Positions 45,516-56,100 of a stretch of DNA of 61,050 nucleotides are shown here, in pieces. How positions within the stretch are numbered: position 1 is the first letter of the stretch; every line of letters begins with the position of its first letter. A program made the position numbers and the translations under genes. Origin of the DNA: Pseudomonadota bacterium (GTDB lineage Bacteria > Pseudomonadota > Gammaproteobacteria > Xanthomonadales > Xanthomonadaceae); contig JAFEBV010000034.1 in NCBI GenBank assembly GCA_018242485.1, positions 1 through 61,050 on the forward strand, in the 5' to 3' direction. Below the pieces are notes generated by a model. That model did not search any database. It was not told the origin of the DNA and saw only the letters and a list, made by a program, of their open reading frames with translations.

Positions 45516-45563
45516 GCAACGCGCAGCGATGCTGCGTGACGCTCGTGGCTCAGCCCATGCGGA

Positions 45564-46403
45564 TCAGTTCCGTGATCCAAACAAGCCCTGCGCATCGGCA
45601 TAGACGAAGTCCGCGGCGAGCGCATCGAAGCCGCCTTCGTCCAGCACGCGACGCACGGCATGATCCACCGCACCCAACGCCAGCGTGGCCAGCCGGGTGG
45701 CGGTGCTGACCCGTGCCACGCCCAGCGCCGCCAGTTCGGCCAATGGTGGTACGCCCGCGCCGGCGGCGACGTTCACCGGCGCATCGACGGCGCGGATGAA
45801 GGCGGCGAGCGTGGCGCGGTCAGTGAGCCCCAGCGGATAGATGCCATCGGCACCGGCAGCAAGGTAGGCGCGCGCCCGCGCGATCGCATCGGCAAGGTGC
45901 TCGGCGGGATCGGCGGCCGGGTGCAGCCAGTGATCGACGCGCGCGTTGATGAAGATCGGCACGCCAGCGGCATCGGCGGCCGCACGCGCGGCGGCGATCC
46001 GCGCCGCGGCCTCGGCGGGCGGACGCAACGGCCCGTGCCCGGGCATGCCGTCTTCCAGATTGATGCCGACCGCGCCGGCGGCGATCACCGCGCGCACGCT
46101 GGCACCGACTGCCTCTGCGTCGTGGCCGTAGCCGCCCTCGAAATCCACGCTTACCGGCACATCCACCGCGCGGGTGATGCGCGCCACCGCCGCCAGCACT
46201 TCCGGCAACGGGACGCACTCGCCGTCGGCGTAGCCCAGCGACCACGCCATCCCGCCGCTGGTGGTGGCGATGGCGGGAAATCCACGACGGGCGAACAAGG
46301 CCGCGCTGCCGGCATCCCAGGCATTGGGCAGCAGCAGGATCGCCGTGCGATCGTGCAGGCGGCGGAAGGCCTGCGCGCGCGCGATTTGAATGGCGTGATT
46401 CAT
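45564..46403 (-). CDS. Isocitrate lyase / PEP mutase family protein
   Basis: A 279-residue TIM-barrel enzyme of the PEP mutase/2-methylisocitrate lyase superfamily: LLLPNAWDAGSAALFARRGF, TSGGMAWSLGYADGE, VSVDFEGGYG (Mg-binding region), GINLEDGMPG and FINARVDHWL. The lyase-specific Cys loop (KKCGH) is not present, so it belongs to the broad oxaloacetate-hydrolase or carboxyvinyl-carboxyphosphonate-mutase-like branch. The substrate is unknown. It is divergent from the cysteine synthase-like gene. Confidence 0.88.
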   Translation of the reverse strand: MNHAIQIARAQAFRRLHDRTAILLLPNAWDAGSAALFARRGFPAIATTSGGMAWSLGYADGECVPLPEVLAAVARITRAVDVPVSVDFEGGYGHDAEAVGASVRAVIAAGAVGINLEDGMPGHGPLRPPAEAAARIAAARAAADAAGVPIFINARVDHWLHPAADPAEHLADAIARARAYLAAGADGIYPLGLTDRATLAAFIRAVDAPVNVAAGAGVPPLAELAALGVARVSTATRLATLALGAVDHAVRRVLDEGGFDALAADFVYADAQGLFGSRN

Positions 46404-46537
46404 GATCGTGCTTCCGTTCCTGCGAGCATTTCAGCCTACACCGCACGACCCGTGTGCGCCGCGCATGCGCTGACATGCGTCATGGAAACCAGAAAGCGAG
46501 CGCGCCACACTGCCAAGGTTCATCCCCGAGCCACGCC

Positions 46538-47488
46538 ATGCCCATCCGTTATCCATCCGTCTCGACCAACATCCTCGACGCGATCGGCGACACCCCGTTG
46601 CTGGAAATCGAGGACGGCATCTTCGCCAAATGCGAATTTCTCAACCCTTCCGGTTCGATCAAGGCACGCATCGCGAAATACATCATCGAGCGCGCCGAGG
46701 CCAGCGGTGCGATCAAGCCCGGCGACACCATCGTCGAGGCCACCTCCGGCAACACCGGCAATGCGTTTGCGATGATCGCGGCGGTCAAGGGCTACCGCAT
46801 GCTCGTGGTCATGCCCGAGGGGCTGTCCAGCGAGCGCGTCGCGATCTCGCGCGCCTTCGGTGCCGAGGTGCTGTTCTGCGGCAGCTTTCACGTCAACGCC
46901 GCGCTGGAGCGTGCGCGCGAGCTCGGCCGCCAGCCGGGTTTCTTCTTTCCCGGCCAGTTCGAATCCGAATGGAACGTCGAGGAAAACCGCGAATGGCTGG
47001 GTCCGGAAATCCTCGCGCAACTGCCCGCCGGCCGCGTGCCCGACGCCTTCGTGCACGGCGTGGGCACCGGCGGCACCCTGATTGGCGTGGGGCAGGCGTT
47101 CCGCAAGGTCAACCCGAACGTGCGCCTGTTCGCGATGGAGCCTTCCGAATCGCGCACCATCCTGTGCGGCGAGGTGGCGCTGCACCAGATCGAGGGCATC
47201 TCCGATGGCTTCGTGCCGGGCATCTTCGCCCGCCACCGCGCGCTGGTCGGCGATACCACCAGCGTAGCCAGCGCCGAGGCGGTGGAACAGATGCGCATTC
47301 TCGCGCGCACCCGTGGACTGTTCTGCGGGCCCAGTTCCGGCGCGCATCTGATCGCCGCACGCCATGTGCGCGCGCAGCATCCGGAAATGAAAACCATCGT
47401 CACCATCTTCGACGACGAGGGCGAGAAATACCTGCACGATTTCTTCATGCATCCGGATGCTGCCGGCAAGCCGCTGCCGTTCCATTGA
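46538..47488 (+). CDS. PLP-dependent cysteine synthase family protein
   Basis: A 316-residue fold-type II PLP enzyme. The Schiff-base lysine is Lys42 in NPSGSIKARIA, the substrate loop is EATSGNTGNA, and the phosphate-binding glycine loop is HGVGTGGTLIGVG. These match O-acetylserine sulfhydrylase/cystathionine beta-synthase; the short form fits a cysteine synthase, but substrate specificity cannot be read. The AhpD-like gene follows after 49 bp on the same strand. Confidence 0.9.
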   Translation: MPIRYPSVSTNILDAIGDTPLLEIEDGIFAKCEFLNPSGSIKARIAKYIIERAEASGAIKPGDTIVEATSGNTGNAFAMIAAVKGYRMLVVMPEGLSSERVAISRAFGAEVLFCGSFHVNAALERARELGRQPGFFFPGQFESEWNVEENREWLGPEILAQLPAGRVPDAFVHGVGTGGTLIGVGQAFRKVNPNVRLFAMEPSESRTILCGEVALHQIEGISDGFVPGIFARHRALVGDTTSVASAEAVEQMRILARTRGLFCGPSSGAHLIAARHVRAQHPEMKTIVTIFDDEGEKYLHDFFMHPDAAGKPLPFH

Positions 47489-47537
47489 AACCCGATTGCA
47501 CGGCGGTTGCGGATTCGATTTCTTGGAGGAATATCCC

Positions 47538-48005
47538 ATGACCCAACGCTTCGACTACCACCACGCATCGCCGGAAGGCTTCAAGGCCATGCTCGGCCTG
47601 CAACGGCACGTGGATAACTGCGGGATCGAGCACTCCCTGCTCGAACTGGTCAAGACCCGCGCCTCGCAGATCAACGGCTGCGCCTATTGCCTGGACATGC
47701 ACACCCAGGACGCGCGTGCGGCCGGCGAAACCGAACAACGCCTGTACCTGTTGAACGCGTGGCGCGAATCGCCGTTCTACAGCGCACGCGAACGCGCGGC
47801 GCTGGCGTGGACCGAAGCGCTGACCACGATCGCCGACACCCGCGACGTGCCCGACGAAACCTATGCGCAGGCGCGCGCGCAATTCAGCGAGAAGGAACTG
47901 GTCGATCTGTCGCTGGCGGTGATCGTGATCAACGGCTGGAACCGGCTGGCGATCCCGTTCCGCGCCGAGCCGGGGCACTACCATCCGGGGCAGTACGCAA
48001 AGTGA
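47538..48005 (+). CDS. Carboxymuconolactone decarboxylase / AhpD-like protein
   Basis: A 155-residue all-helical protein with the AhpD core motif CAYCLDMHTQDAR (Cys48, Cys51, His55), expected to act as a thiol-disulfide peroxidase or reductase partner. The SD GGAGGA lies close upstream. It probably shares a transcript with the cysteine synthase-like gene, suggesting a sulfur or peroxide-stress role. Confidence 0.92.
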   Translation: MTQRFDYHHASPEGFKAMLGLQRHVDNCGIEHSLLELVKTRASQINGCAYCLDMHTQDARAAGETEQRLYLLNAWRESPFYSARERAALAWTEALTTIADTRDVPDETYAQARAQFSEKELVDLSLAVIVINGWNRLAIPFRAEPGHYHPGQYAK

Positions 48006-48070
48006 AATGCCAGGCTTTCCGGGATTTCCCCGCAAGGCCCGCGCAAGCTTGTCAGCCCAGCGGCTGACCT

Positions 48071-51000
48071 GTGCGTTGCGGCATACTGCCGGACAGGCAG
48101 ACAGGGGGATGCACCGTCGTGGTCGTGCGTGCGCGTCGGGTGGTGGATTCAACGCAGGATGATGCGACCGGCGCCACTCCGCCGGGATCGCCGCACGTTG
48201 GCTGCGATCTGGATCGACCCGACCATCCGCCGCAGCAATCTTCCGTAACGAACCACCCTTGCGGCGACACCCACGCCACGGCGTCACGATTCATCGTCAT
48301 CCTCGTCGCACTGCTGCTGGCGCTGCTGCCGATCGGTGCGGCAGGGGCGCAACCGCTGGATCTGCACGATCTGGGCGCGCCCAGCTTCACCAGTTTCTCC
48401 ACCCACGACGGGTTGCCGAACACGGTCATCCAGGCCGTGCAGACCGACCGCGAGGGCTTCGTGTGGGCAGCCACGCCGGTGGGCGTGTATCGCTACGACG
48501 GCCAGCGCTGGACGGCGTCGCCCGACCCGGCGATGGCGCACCCTGTCGATGCCCTGTACGTCGATCACGAAGGCACCCTGTGGGCGGCCATGACCAGCAA
48601 CGGGCTGGCCCGCTACGACGGCCACCGCTGGCATGTGGAGAATCGCGCCAGCGGATTGCCCACGCAGGACATCCGCCGCTTCGCCGAGACCACCGACGTG
48701 CAGGGGCACGTCACCTTGTGGGCGCTGACCTGGGATCGCGGCCTGATGCTGCGTCGCGACGGCCGCTGGCAACTCGACCCCGACAACGCCAGCCTGCCGC
48801 CCAAGGTCATCCTGTCGATGGCGCAGACGATCGTGCTCGACGGCCACCGACGCCAGTGGGTCGGCAGCAACACCAGCGGCCTGTGGTACCGCGACGAGGG
48901 CATCCCCGGCTGGAAGCCGTGGGACGGCAAGGAGCTGCGCTCGGTACAGATCGAGTACCTGCGCACCACCATCCGCGACGGCCACGAAGTGTTGTGGATT
49001 TCGGCGATGGGGCTGGGTCTGTGGCGGCTGGACGAGCACGGACTGCGGCGCTGGAGCGTGGCTGACGGCGGCCTGCCCAGCAACCAGATCTACGACTTCA
49101 CCAGCACGAAGTCCCTCGACGGCAGCCCGGTTTTGTGGGTGTCCACCCGCGGCGGTCTGGTGCGTTTGCACGACGATCATATTCAAGTATTCAACCGCAG
49201 CCACGGCCTGCCCTCGGACGTGATTCGCGGTCTGTACGCGTGGCGTAGCCCGGGCGGCAACGAAGTGCTGTGGCTGGCCACCGAAGGCGGCGTGGCGCGC
49301 AGCGTGCTGGACGCCAACGCCTGGACCACCGCCTCGCTGGCGGGCGCGCACAGCACCGGCGTGTACTCCGTGCGCGTGGATACCGATGCGGCCGGTCGCG
49401 AACGCCTGTGGGTGGGCGCCAACGATGGCGGTTTGAGCCTGTACGACGACGGTCGCTGGCGCACCTTCACCCAGGCCGACGGCTCGCTGGCCGGCCCCGG
49501 CGTGCGCGTGATCCAGCCGATCCAGTTCGACGGAGCGGGGCTGTGGATCGGACAGGTGGGCGGCGCGCTTTCGCGCGAACGCGATGGGCCGGATGACCCG
49601 ATCTTCGAACGGGCGCCGACGCCGTGGCCGGTGTCCAACGGCGATGCGGTGCTGAGCGTGTTCGAGCGCCGCCTCGACGGCCACAACGAGTTGTGGGTCG
49701 GCACCCGCACCGGTTTGTACCTGCGCCGCGATGGCGCCTGGAGCGCCACCCGGTTGCCGGGCGTGAACGTGCCGTGGCGCTGCATGAGTCTGGTCGAAAC
49801 GATCGACTCCGCGAGCCATCATTGGTTGTGGGCCTCGACCGACCACGGGCTGGCGCACTTCGACGGCACGCACTGGGAATTGTTCGGCCGCAAGGCGGGG
49901 CTGCCGGACGACGACCTGATGGCGATCCGCACGATCGACGATGCGCACGGGCGCCCGGTGTTGTGGATCGGCACCTGGTTCGACGGCATCGCCCGCGTGG
50001 ACATCGGCGATCCGGCGCATCCGAAGGTGCTGCCCAACGATCTTCCCAAACCGCCCAACCCGTCCACCTATGGCGCGCTGGCCGATTCCAAGGGTCGCGT
50101 CTACATCTGCACCAACAACGGCGTGCAGCAACTCACGCCGGCCGGCGGCGGTTACCGTTCGCGTGTGTTCACCCGCGCCGACGGCATGGTACACGACGAA
50201 TGCAACGTCAACGCCCAGTTCATCGACAGCCACGACCGCTACTGGGCGGGCACGCTGGGCGGGCTGACCGTATACGACCCGAATGCCGAACTGCACGACG
50301 ACCACGCCAAGCCGCTCAGGCTGCTCGACGTGCGCATCGACGGGCGCGCGGTCGATGCCGATCCGGTGCACGTCCCGGCCGGCGCGCGCGACATCGCGAT
50401 CCACTACGGCCTGCTGTCGTGGAACCGCGAGGAGGATTCGCGCTACCGCACCCAGCTGATCGGCTACGAGGATGCGCCGGAGGAATGGACGGCCGAATCC
50501 ACGCGCAACTTCAGTTCGCTGCCGCCGGGCGACTACACCCTGCGTGTGGAAGCGCGCGACTACGCCGGCAACCTCGCCAAGCCCTTCGATCTGGCCATCG
50601 AAGTGGATGCGCACTGGTGGCAGCAGCGCTGGGCCGAACTGGCCGGCGTGCTGCTGCTGGTGCTGGCCGGCTACGGCATCGCCCACCTGCGCACGCGCCG
50701 GCTGCGCGCGCAGCGGCGTGCGCTGGAACAGCGCGTGATCGAGCGCACCGCCGAACTCGACACCGCCAACACGCGTCTGCTGGAATTGTCGTACACCGAC
50801 GCCCTGACCGGGCTGGCCAACCGCCGTCGCCTGCTGGAGCGCATCGACAAGTTGCCGACGGACGTGGCCACCGGCACCCCGACCGCGTTGGTATTCATCG
50901 ACGTGGACCACTTCAAGAATTTCAACGACACCTGGGGCCATCCTGCCGGCGACGAAGCCCTGCGGGTGGTTGCTCAGACGCTGCGCGAACGCGCGCCGGA

Positions 51001-51319
51001 GTGCGCGCTGGTCGCGCGTTACGGCGGCGAGGAATTCGCCTGCCTGCTGCCCGGAGAGGGTGTCGAGACCGCGACACAGGTTGCCGAAACTTTCCGGCAA
51101 GCGGTCGCCGAACGCGACATCGTCCTGCCCGGCACGACCCAGACGCGGCGGGTGACCATCAGCGCGGGCGTCGCCAGCGCGACGATCCACGCCCTGCAAC
51201 AGACCCATCCGCTGCTGCGCGAGGCCGACATGGCGCTGTATCAAGCCAAGCGCGAAGGGCGCAACCGCGTGTGCGTGCTGGAACAACCGCCTGGCGCGGC
51301 GTCCGCTTCCGCATCGTGA
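48071..51319 (+). CDS. Two-component-type beta-propeller sensor diguanylate cyclase
   Basis: About 1080 residues: a signal anchor (about 73-93), a periplasmic double beta-propeller of Reg_prop repeats (W/V-G-x-x-x-G-L-Y/xR/F patterns, about 100-760), a Y_Y_Y domain (about 770-850), TM (about 857-877), a short coiled coil and a GGDEF domain with GGEEF near residue 985. There is no RxxD at the I-site position (APEC region), so feedback inhibition is not expected. The start is uncertain: GTG at 48071, 48119 or 48125 are possible. Probably senses a periplasmic ligand and makes c-di-GMP. Confidence 0.9.
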   Translation: MRCGILPDRQTGGCTVVVVRARRVVDSTQDDATGATPPGSPHVGCDLDRPDHPPQQSSVTNHPCGDTHATASRFIVILVALLLALLPIGAAGAQPLDLHDLGAPSFTSFSTHDGLPNTVIQAVQTDREGFVWAATPVGVYRYDGQRWTASPDPAMAHPVDALYVDHEGTLWAAMTSNGLARYDGHRWHVENRASGLPTQDIRRFAETTDVQGHVTLWALTWDRGLMLRRDGRWQLDPDNASLPPKVILSMAQTIVLDGHRRQWVGSNTSGLWYRDEGIPGWKPWDGKELRSVQIEYLRTTIRDGHEVLWISAMGLGLWRLDEHGLRRWSVADGGLPSNQIYDFTSTKSLDGSPVLWVSTRGGLVRLHDDHIQVFNRSHGLPSDVIRGLYAWRSPGGNEVLWLATEGGVARSVLDANAWTTASLAGAHSTGVYSVRVDTDAAGRERLWVGANDGGLSLYDDGRWRTFTQADGSLAGPGVRVIQPIQFDGAGLWIGQVGGALSRERDGPDDPIFERAPTPWPVSNGDAVLSVFERRLDGHNELWVGTRTGLYLRRDGAWSATRLPGVNVPWRCMSLVETIDSASHHWLWASTDHGLAHFDGTHWELFGRKAGLPDDDLMAIRTIDDAHGRPVLWIGTWFDGIARVDIGDPAHPKVLPNDLPKPPNPSTYGALADSKGRVYICTNNGVQQLTPAGGGYRSRVFTRADGMVHDECNVNAQFIDSHDRYWAGTLGGLTVYDPNAELHDDHAKPLRLLDVRIDGRAVDADPVHVPAGARDIAIHYGLLSWNREEDSRYRTQLIGYEDAPEEWTAESTRNFSSLPPGDYTLRVEARDYAGNLAKPFDLAIEVDAHWWQQRWAELAGVLLLVLAGYGIAHLRTRRLRAQRRALEQRVIERTAELDTANTRLLELSYTDALTGLANRRRLLERIDKLPTDVATGTPTALVFIDVDHFKNFNDTWGHPAGDEALRVVAQTLRERAPECALVARYGGEEFACLLPGEGVETATQVAETFRQAVAERDIVLPGTTQTRRVTISAGVASATIHALQQTHPLLREADMALYQAKREGRNRVCVLEQPPGAASASAS

Positions 51320-51467
51320 CCGGCATGCGGTAGCCATCCCGGCGACGCGCGTACGCGCCGATGACGCCCGCCGCCGCTTCGCGTACAGTCCCAACTCTCC
51401 GGCCGAGGGTTGCCGGCGTCGTCCAGCACGGACGCGCGCGATCGGCCTGCACGATGGATACGGGACG

Positions 51468-53138
51468 ATGGACCAGCGGCGACAGGACATGCAAGACAAC
51501 AGCGAACCGCCGTCGCAGCACGAACAGAACCGGCAAGCGTTCCTGCGCTACCTGCCGCGACGGATCGCCGATTTCGAACGCCGCATCCTGCGCTACCGCT
51601 TCGCCGGCTGGGATCCGAAAAGCATGGTGGTGCTGAGCGGCGATGCGCATCGCCTGGCCGAGGCCAGCAGCAATTACGCGCTGGACGGCACCCGCGACGC
51701 CCTGCTGGCGCTGGCGTGGCGCGTGAGCGGATTCGCCGCCAGCATGCGCGGGCCCGACCCGAAACAGACCGAAGGTCTGTTTGCGTTGCTGTCGGCCGTA
51801 CTGCGCTCGTTGCCCGCCGCGCCGGCGAGCGCAGCGCCTGCAACGCTGACGCCGATCGGAGACGCCGCAACCGCAACGGAATCCGGCATCGCGAACAACG
51901 CCGAATCCACCGACACGTCGACCGCCCCGGACGCCGGCGATGCCACGTCGGCACCCGGTGTCGACGCCGCAGCCGACGCGGCCGAACTCGATGCGGAAAT
52001 CATTCGTGCCGCAACCGGGGATGAAGTCGCCACACATGCTGGTGCGGCGACAGCATCGCAACCCATCGAATCCAGCCAGACCGAATCCATCGCCGCCGAA
52101 CCCGTTCTCGTCGAATGCATCCCTGCCGGATCGCAACGCGCCGAATCGATTCGCACCGAACCCGCTCCCGCCGAACCCGATCTTCCGCACCACACCCCGT
52201 CTGCTGCGGAATCGACCATCGCATCGGGCGATGAAACGACGAACATCTCCGCTCCCGCAGCGAACGCAACGGGAACGCCGCGCGCGACCGCCGCGCGCTT
52301 CGATCCAGCAGGTCTGGACGATGCCGAGGAACTCGACGTGGCCGGCGATGGCGGCATGCGCCGCATCTTCCACTTCAGCGACGGCAACGCATTCGCGCAC
52401 GAACTCGGCGCACGGCTGGAGGCGCAAGGCCACGCGGTGGAATCGGTGGAGAGCATCGAGGAATTGTCCGAGATGCTCACCTGCCTGATGCCGCACATGC
52501 TGCTGGTCGACGCCTCGCAGGCGTCGCGGCTGGGGATCGTCGGCGCCCTGCGCCGCGACGCGCAGCATCACGCGCAGCCGCCGCGGCACATCCAGATGAT
52601 CCTCATGGCGCCGCAGGACACGTTGGAGGTTCGCCGCGCCGCCTATCGCGCCGGCGCCGACCTGCTGCTGTTCCCGCCCTTCGATGCCGCCGGCGTGGCC
52701 GAGCGCCTGCATGCGCTGCACGCCGCGTCCGCTGCCGAACCGGTGCGGGTGCTGGTGGTCGACGATCAGCGTGCCGACGCGCTTTTCGCGCAGGCGGTGC
52801 TCGCGCGCGCCGGGATGCGCGCGCGCGTGGAGCACGACCCCATGCGGGTGGCCGATGCGCTGGCCGCCGAACACGCCGACCTGATCCTGATGGATCTGCA
52901 CATGCCCTTCGCCAACGGCGTGGAGGTCACCATGCTGCTGCGCGACGACCCGCAGTTCGCGCGCATCCCGATCGTGTTCCTGTCCGGCGAGAGCGACCCG
53001 GATTCGCGGTTGGAGGCGATCAACGCCGGCGGCGACGATTTCTTGTTCAAGCCGATCCGCCCGCGCCACCTCGTCGCGGCGGTGCGCGACCGCGTGCGGC
53101 GGCTGCACGCGGTGGAAAAAGTCGCCACGACGAACTGA
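51468..53138 (+). CDS. Double receiver-domain protein without output domain
   Basis: A 556-residue soluble protein: an N-terminal helical Hpt-like region (about 20-100), a low-complexity Ala/Ser/Pro/Glu linker (about 110-300), a degenerate receiver (about 310-420; the acceptor region reads MLLVDAS) and a canonical receiver (about 425-550) with VVDDQ, phospho-acceptor Asp in LMDLHMP (about 474) and Lys in FLFKPI. Homologous layouts usually end in a GGDEF domain; here the protein stops after the second receiver. It may be a phosphate sink or act by interaction with a cyclase. Confidence 0.85.
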   Translation: MDQRRQDMQDNSEPPSQHEQNRQAFLRYLPRRIADFERRILRYRFAGWDPKSMVVLSGDAHRLAEASSNYALDGTRDALLALAWRVSGFAASMRGPDPKQTEGLFALLSAVLRSLPAAPASAAPATLTPIGDAATATESGIANNAESTDTSTAPDAGDATSAPGVDAAADAAELDAEIIRAATGDEVATHAGAATASQPIESSQTESIAAEPVLVECIPAGSQRAESIRTEPAPAEPDLPHHTPSAAESTIASGDETTNISAPAANATGTPRATAARFDPAGLDDAEELDVAGDGGMRRIFHFSDGNAFAHELGARLEAQGHAVESVESIEELSEMLTCLMPHMLLVDASQASRLGIVGALRRDAQHHAQPPRHIQMILMAPQDTLEVRRAAYRAGADLLLFPPFDAAGVAERLHALHAASAAEPVRVLVVDDQRADALFAQAVLARAGMRARVEHDPMRVADALAAEHADLILMDLHMPFANGVEVTMLLRDDPQFARIPIVFLSGESDPDSRLEAINAGGDDFLFKPIRPRHLVAAVRDRVRRLHAVEKVATTN

Positions 53139-53171
53139 CGACGGCACGCCGCACGAGCGCGCAGCACGTCG

Positions 53172-56100
53172 TCACATGTTGCGCCGGTACTCGCCACCCA
53201 CGTCGTACAGCGCGTGGCTGATCTGCCCGAGGCTGTGGGTCTTGACCGCCTCGATCAAGGCCTCGAACAGGTTGCGCCGCTCGCGGGCGACGTGTTGCAG
53301 CCACGCCAGCCCGTGACCGTCATGGGCATCGGGCTCGCTGATTTCGTCGGCATTCGCGGTGTGCCCATGCTCGGTCTCGCCCGCCGGTGCATAACGGTTG
53401 CGCCCGGATTGCCACTGCCGCACGTTGGCGATCTGCTGCGCCTTTTCTTCCGGCGTGGAGCGGATCAGCTCGATGGTGGTGGCGATCTCGCCGCCGTGTT
53501 CCTTGGGCAGGAAGGTGTTCACGCCCACCAGCGGCAGCGTGCCGTCGTGCTTCTTGTGCTCGTAGTACAGCGACTCCTCCTGGATCTTGCCGCGCTGGTA
53601 CATGGTGTCCATCGCGCCGAGCACGCCGCCGCGCTCGCTGATCGCCTCGAACTCCTTGTACACCGCCTCCTCGACGAGGTCGGTCAGGTACTCGACCGCG
53701 AAGCTGCCCTGCCACGGGTTCTCGCAGAAGTTCAGGCCCAGCTCCTTGTTGATGATCATCTGGATCGCCACCGCGCGGCGCACCGATTCCTCGGTCGGGG
53801 TGGTGATCGCCTCGTCGTAGGCGTTGGTGTGCAGCGAATTGCAGTTGTCGAACAGCGCGTACAACGCCTGCAAGGTGGTGCGGATGTCGTTGAACTGGAT
53901 CTCCTGCGCGTGCAGCGAACGGCCGGAGGTCTGAATGTGGTACTTGAGCATCTGGCTGCGCTCGTTGGCGCCATAGCGCTCGCGCATCGCCCGCGCCCAG
54001 ATGCGCCGCGCCACGCGGCCGATCGCGGTGTACTCCGGATCCATGCCGTTGCTGAAGAAGAAACTCAGGTTCGGTGCGAAGTCGTCGATCCGCATGCCGC
54101 GCGCGAGGTAATACTCGACGATGGTGAAGCCGTTGCTCAGCGTGAAGGCAAGCTGGCTGATCGGGTTCGCGCCGGCCTCGGCGATGTGGTAACCCGAAAT
54201 CGACACCGAGTAGAAATTGCGCACCGTGTGGGCGACGAAATACTGCTGGATGTCGCCCATCATCCGCAGCGCGAACTCGGTGCTGAAGATGCAGGTGTTC
54301 TGCGCCTGATCCTCCTTGAGGATGTCGGCCTGCACGGTGCCGCGCACGGTGGAGAGCGTGTGCGCCTTGATCCGTGCGTAGGTGTCGGCATCGACGAGCT
54401 GATCGCCGGTCATGCCGAGGAAGGCCAGCCCGAGACCGTTGTTTCCAGCCGGCAATTCACCGTGATAGCGTGGCCGATCACGACCGCCGAAGAAGGCGTC
54501 GATCTTCGCCTGCGCATCCGCCCAACGCGCCGGATCTTCCTTCAGGTATTTCTCGACCTGCTGGTCGATGGCGGTGTTCATGAACATCGCCAAGATGATC
54601 GGCGCGGGCCCGTTGATGGTCATCGACACCGAGGTGTTGGGCGCGCACAGGTCGAAGCCCGAATACAGCTTCTTCATGTCGTCCAGCGTGGGCACGTTGA
54701 CGCCGGAATTGCCGATCTTGCCGAGGATGTCCGGGCGTTGCGCCGGATCCTCTCCGTACAGGGTCACGCTGTCGAAAGCGGTCGAAAGCCGCGCCGCCGG
54801 CAAGCCTTGCGAGAGGTAATGGAAACGGCGATTGGTGCGCTCGGGCGTGCCTTCGCCGGCGAACATGCGGATCGGATCCTCGCCGCTGCGCCGGTACGGA
54901 TACACGCCGCCGGTGTAGGGATAGCTGCCGGGCAGGTTTTCCTTGCCGAGAAAGGTCAGCAGTTCGCCCCAACTCTTGTACGTGGGCGCGGCGATCTTCG
55001 GCACCTTCTGGTGCGACAGCGACTCGCGGTAGTTCTCCACCCGAATGGTCTTGCCGCGTACCTGGTATTCGTTGGCTTCCTCGACGATCGCGTGCAGCCG
55101 CTGCGGCCATTCGCGCAGCAGCTTGAGCGATTCGGACGACAGCGACTGCACCGCATCGTTGTAGCGCTGGCGCAAGGTCAGCAGCGTGCGGTCGGCAGTT
55201 CCTTCCCCCTCCGGGGGACTGCTGGCGCAGGATGCGCCAGCGAACAGCGAAGCTGGCCCGGCAGGGCGAGCGCCAGGGATGGCGCGAGTCACGTGGCGCG
55301 CAGCGCCGGATGAGGGAAGAAAATCATGCGTTGAATCCTGCTTCCCAGCGACCTGTTGGATCTTTCCCTCATCCGCCCTACGGGCACCTTCTCCCGGAGG
55401 GAGAAGGGACTCGGCCTCGTACAGCGCAAGCTGCTTCGGCAATTTCACATCCCCGAGTTCATGCAGCGCCTGCCAGCACGCCTGCGCGCGGTCGGCCGCC
55501 TCGGCCTGCTTGCCGATCGATGCATTGATCGCCCTGCCCTGCTCGGCGATCTCGGCCAGATAGCGCGTGCGCTGACCGGGGATCAGCACGGTCGCGCGCG
55601 GTTCTTTCAAGGTGGTGTCGAGTTGCGGCCGGAAGTCACAGCGTGAAGCTTCCGCCTTCGCGTTTCGTGCATTCTCGTTTCCTGCTTTCCCGATTCCCGA
55701 TTCCCCATTCCCTATTCCCAGCTTCTCGCGCAGCAACCGGCACAGGTTCACGAACATCCAGCTGATACCCGGGTCATTGAACTGGCTGGCGATGGTCGGG
55801 TACACCGGCACGTCGGCATCGGCGACCTTGAACGCGGCGTGGTTGCGCTTCCACTGCTTGCGCACGTCGCGCAGCGCGTCCTCGGCACCGCGGCGGTCGT
55901 ACTTGTTGAGCACGATGAGCTGGGCGAAGTCGATCATGTCGATCTTCTCCAGCTGGCTGGCCGCGCCGTAATCGCTGGTCATCACGTACACCGGGAAATC
56001 GACCAAATCCACGATCTCCGAATCGGACTGGCCGATGCCGGCGGTCTCCACGATCACCAAATCGAATCCCAACCCCTTGAGGAAACCGATGCAGTCCTTG

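Noticed and set aside
48284..51499. A 1071-codon open frame antisense to the beta-propeller cyclase
   Set aside because: It arises from high GC content opposite a real gene; it is His/Arg/Ala-rich with no domain, while the plus-strand protein has clear domains.
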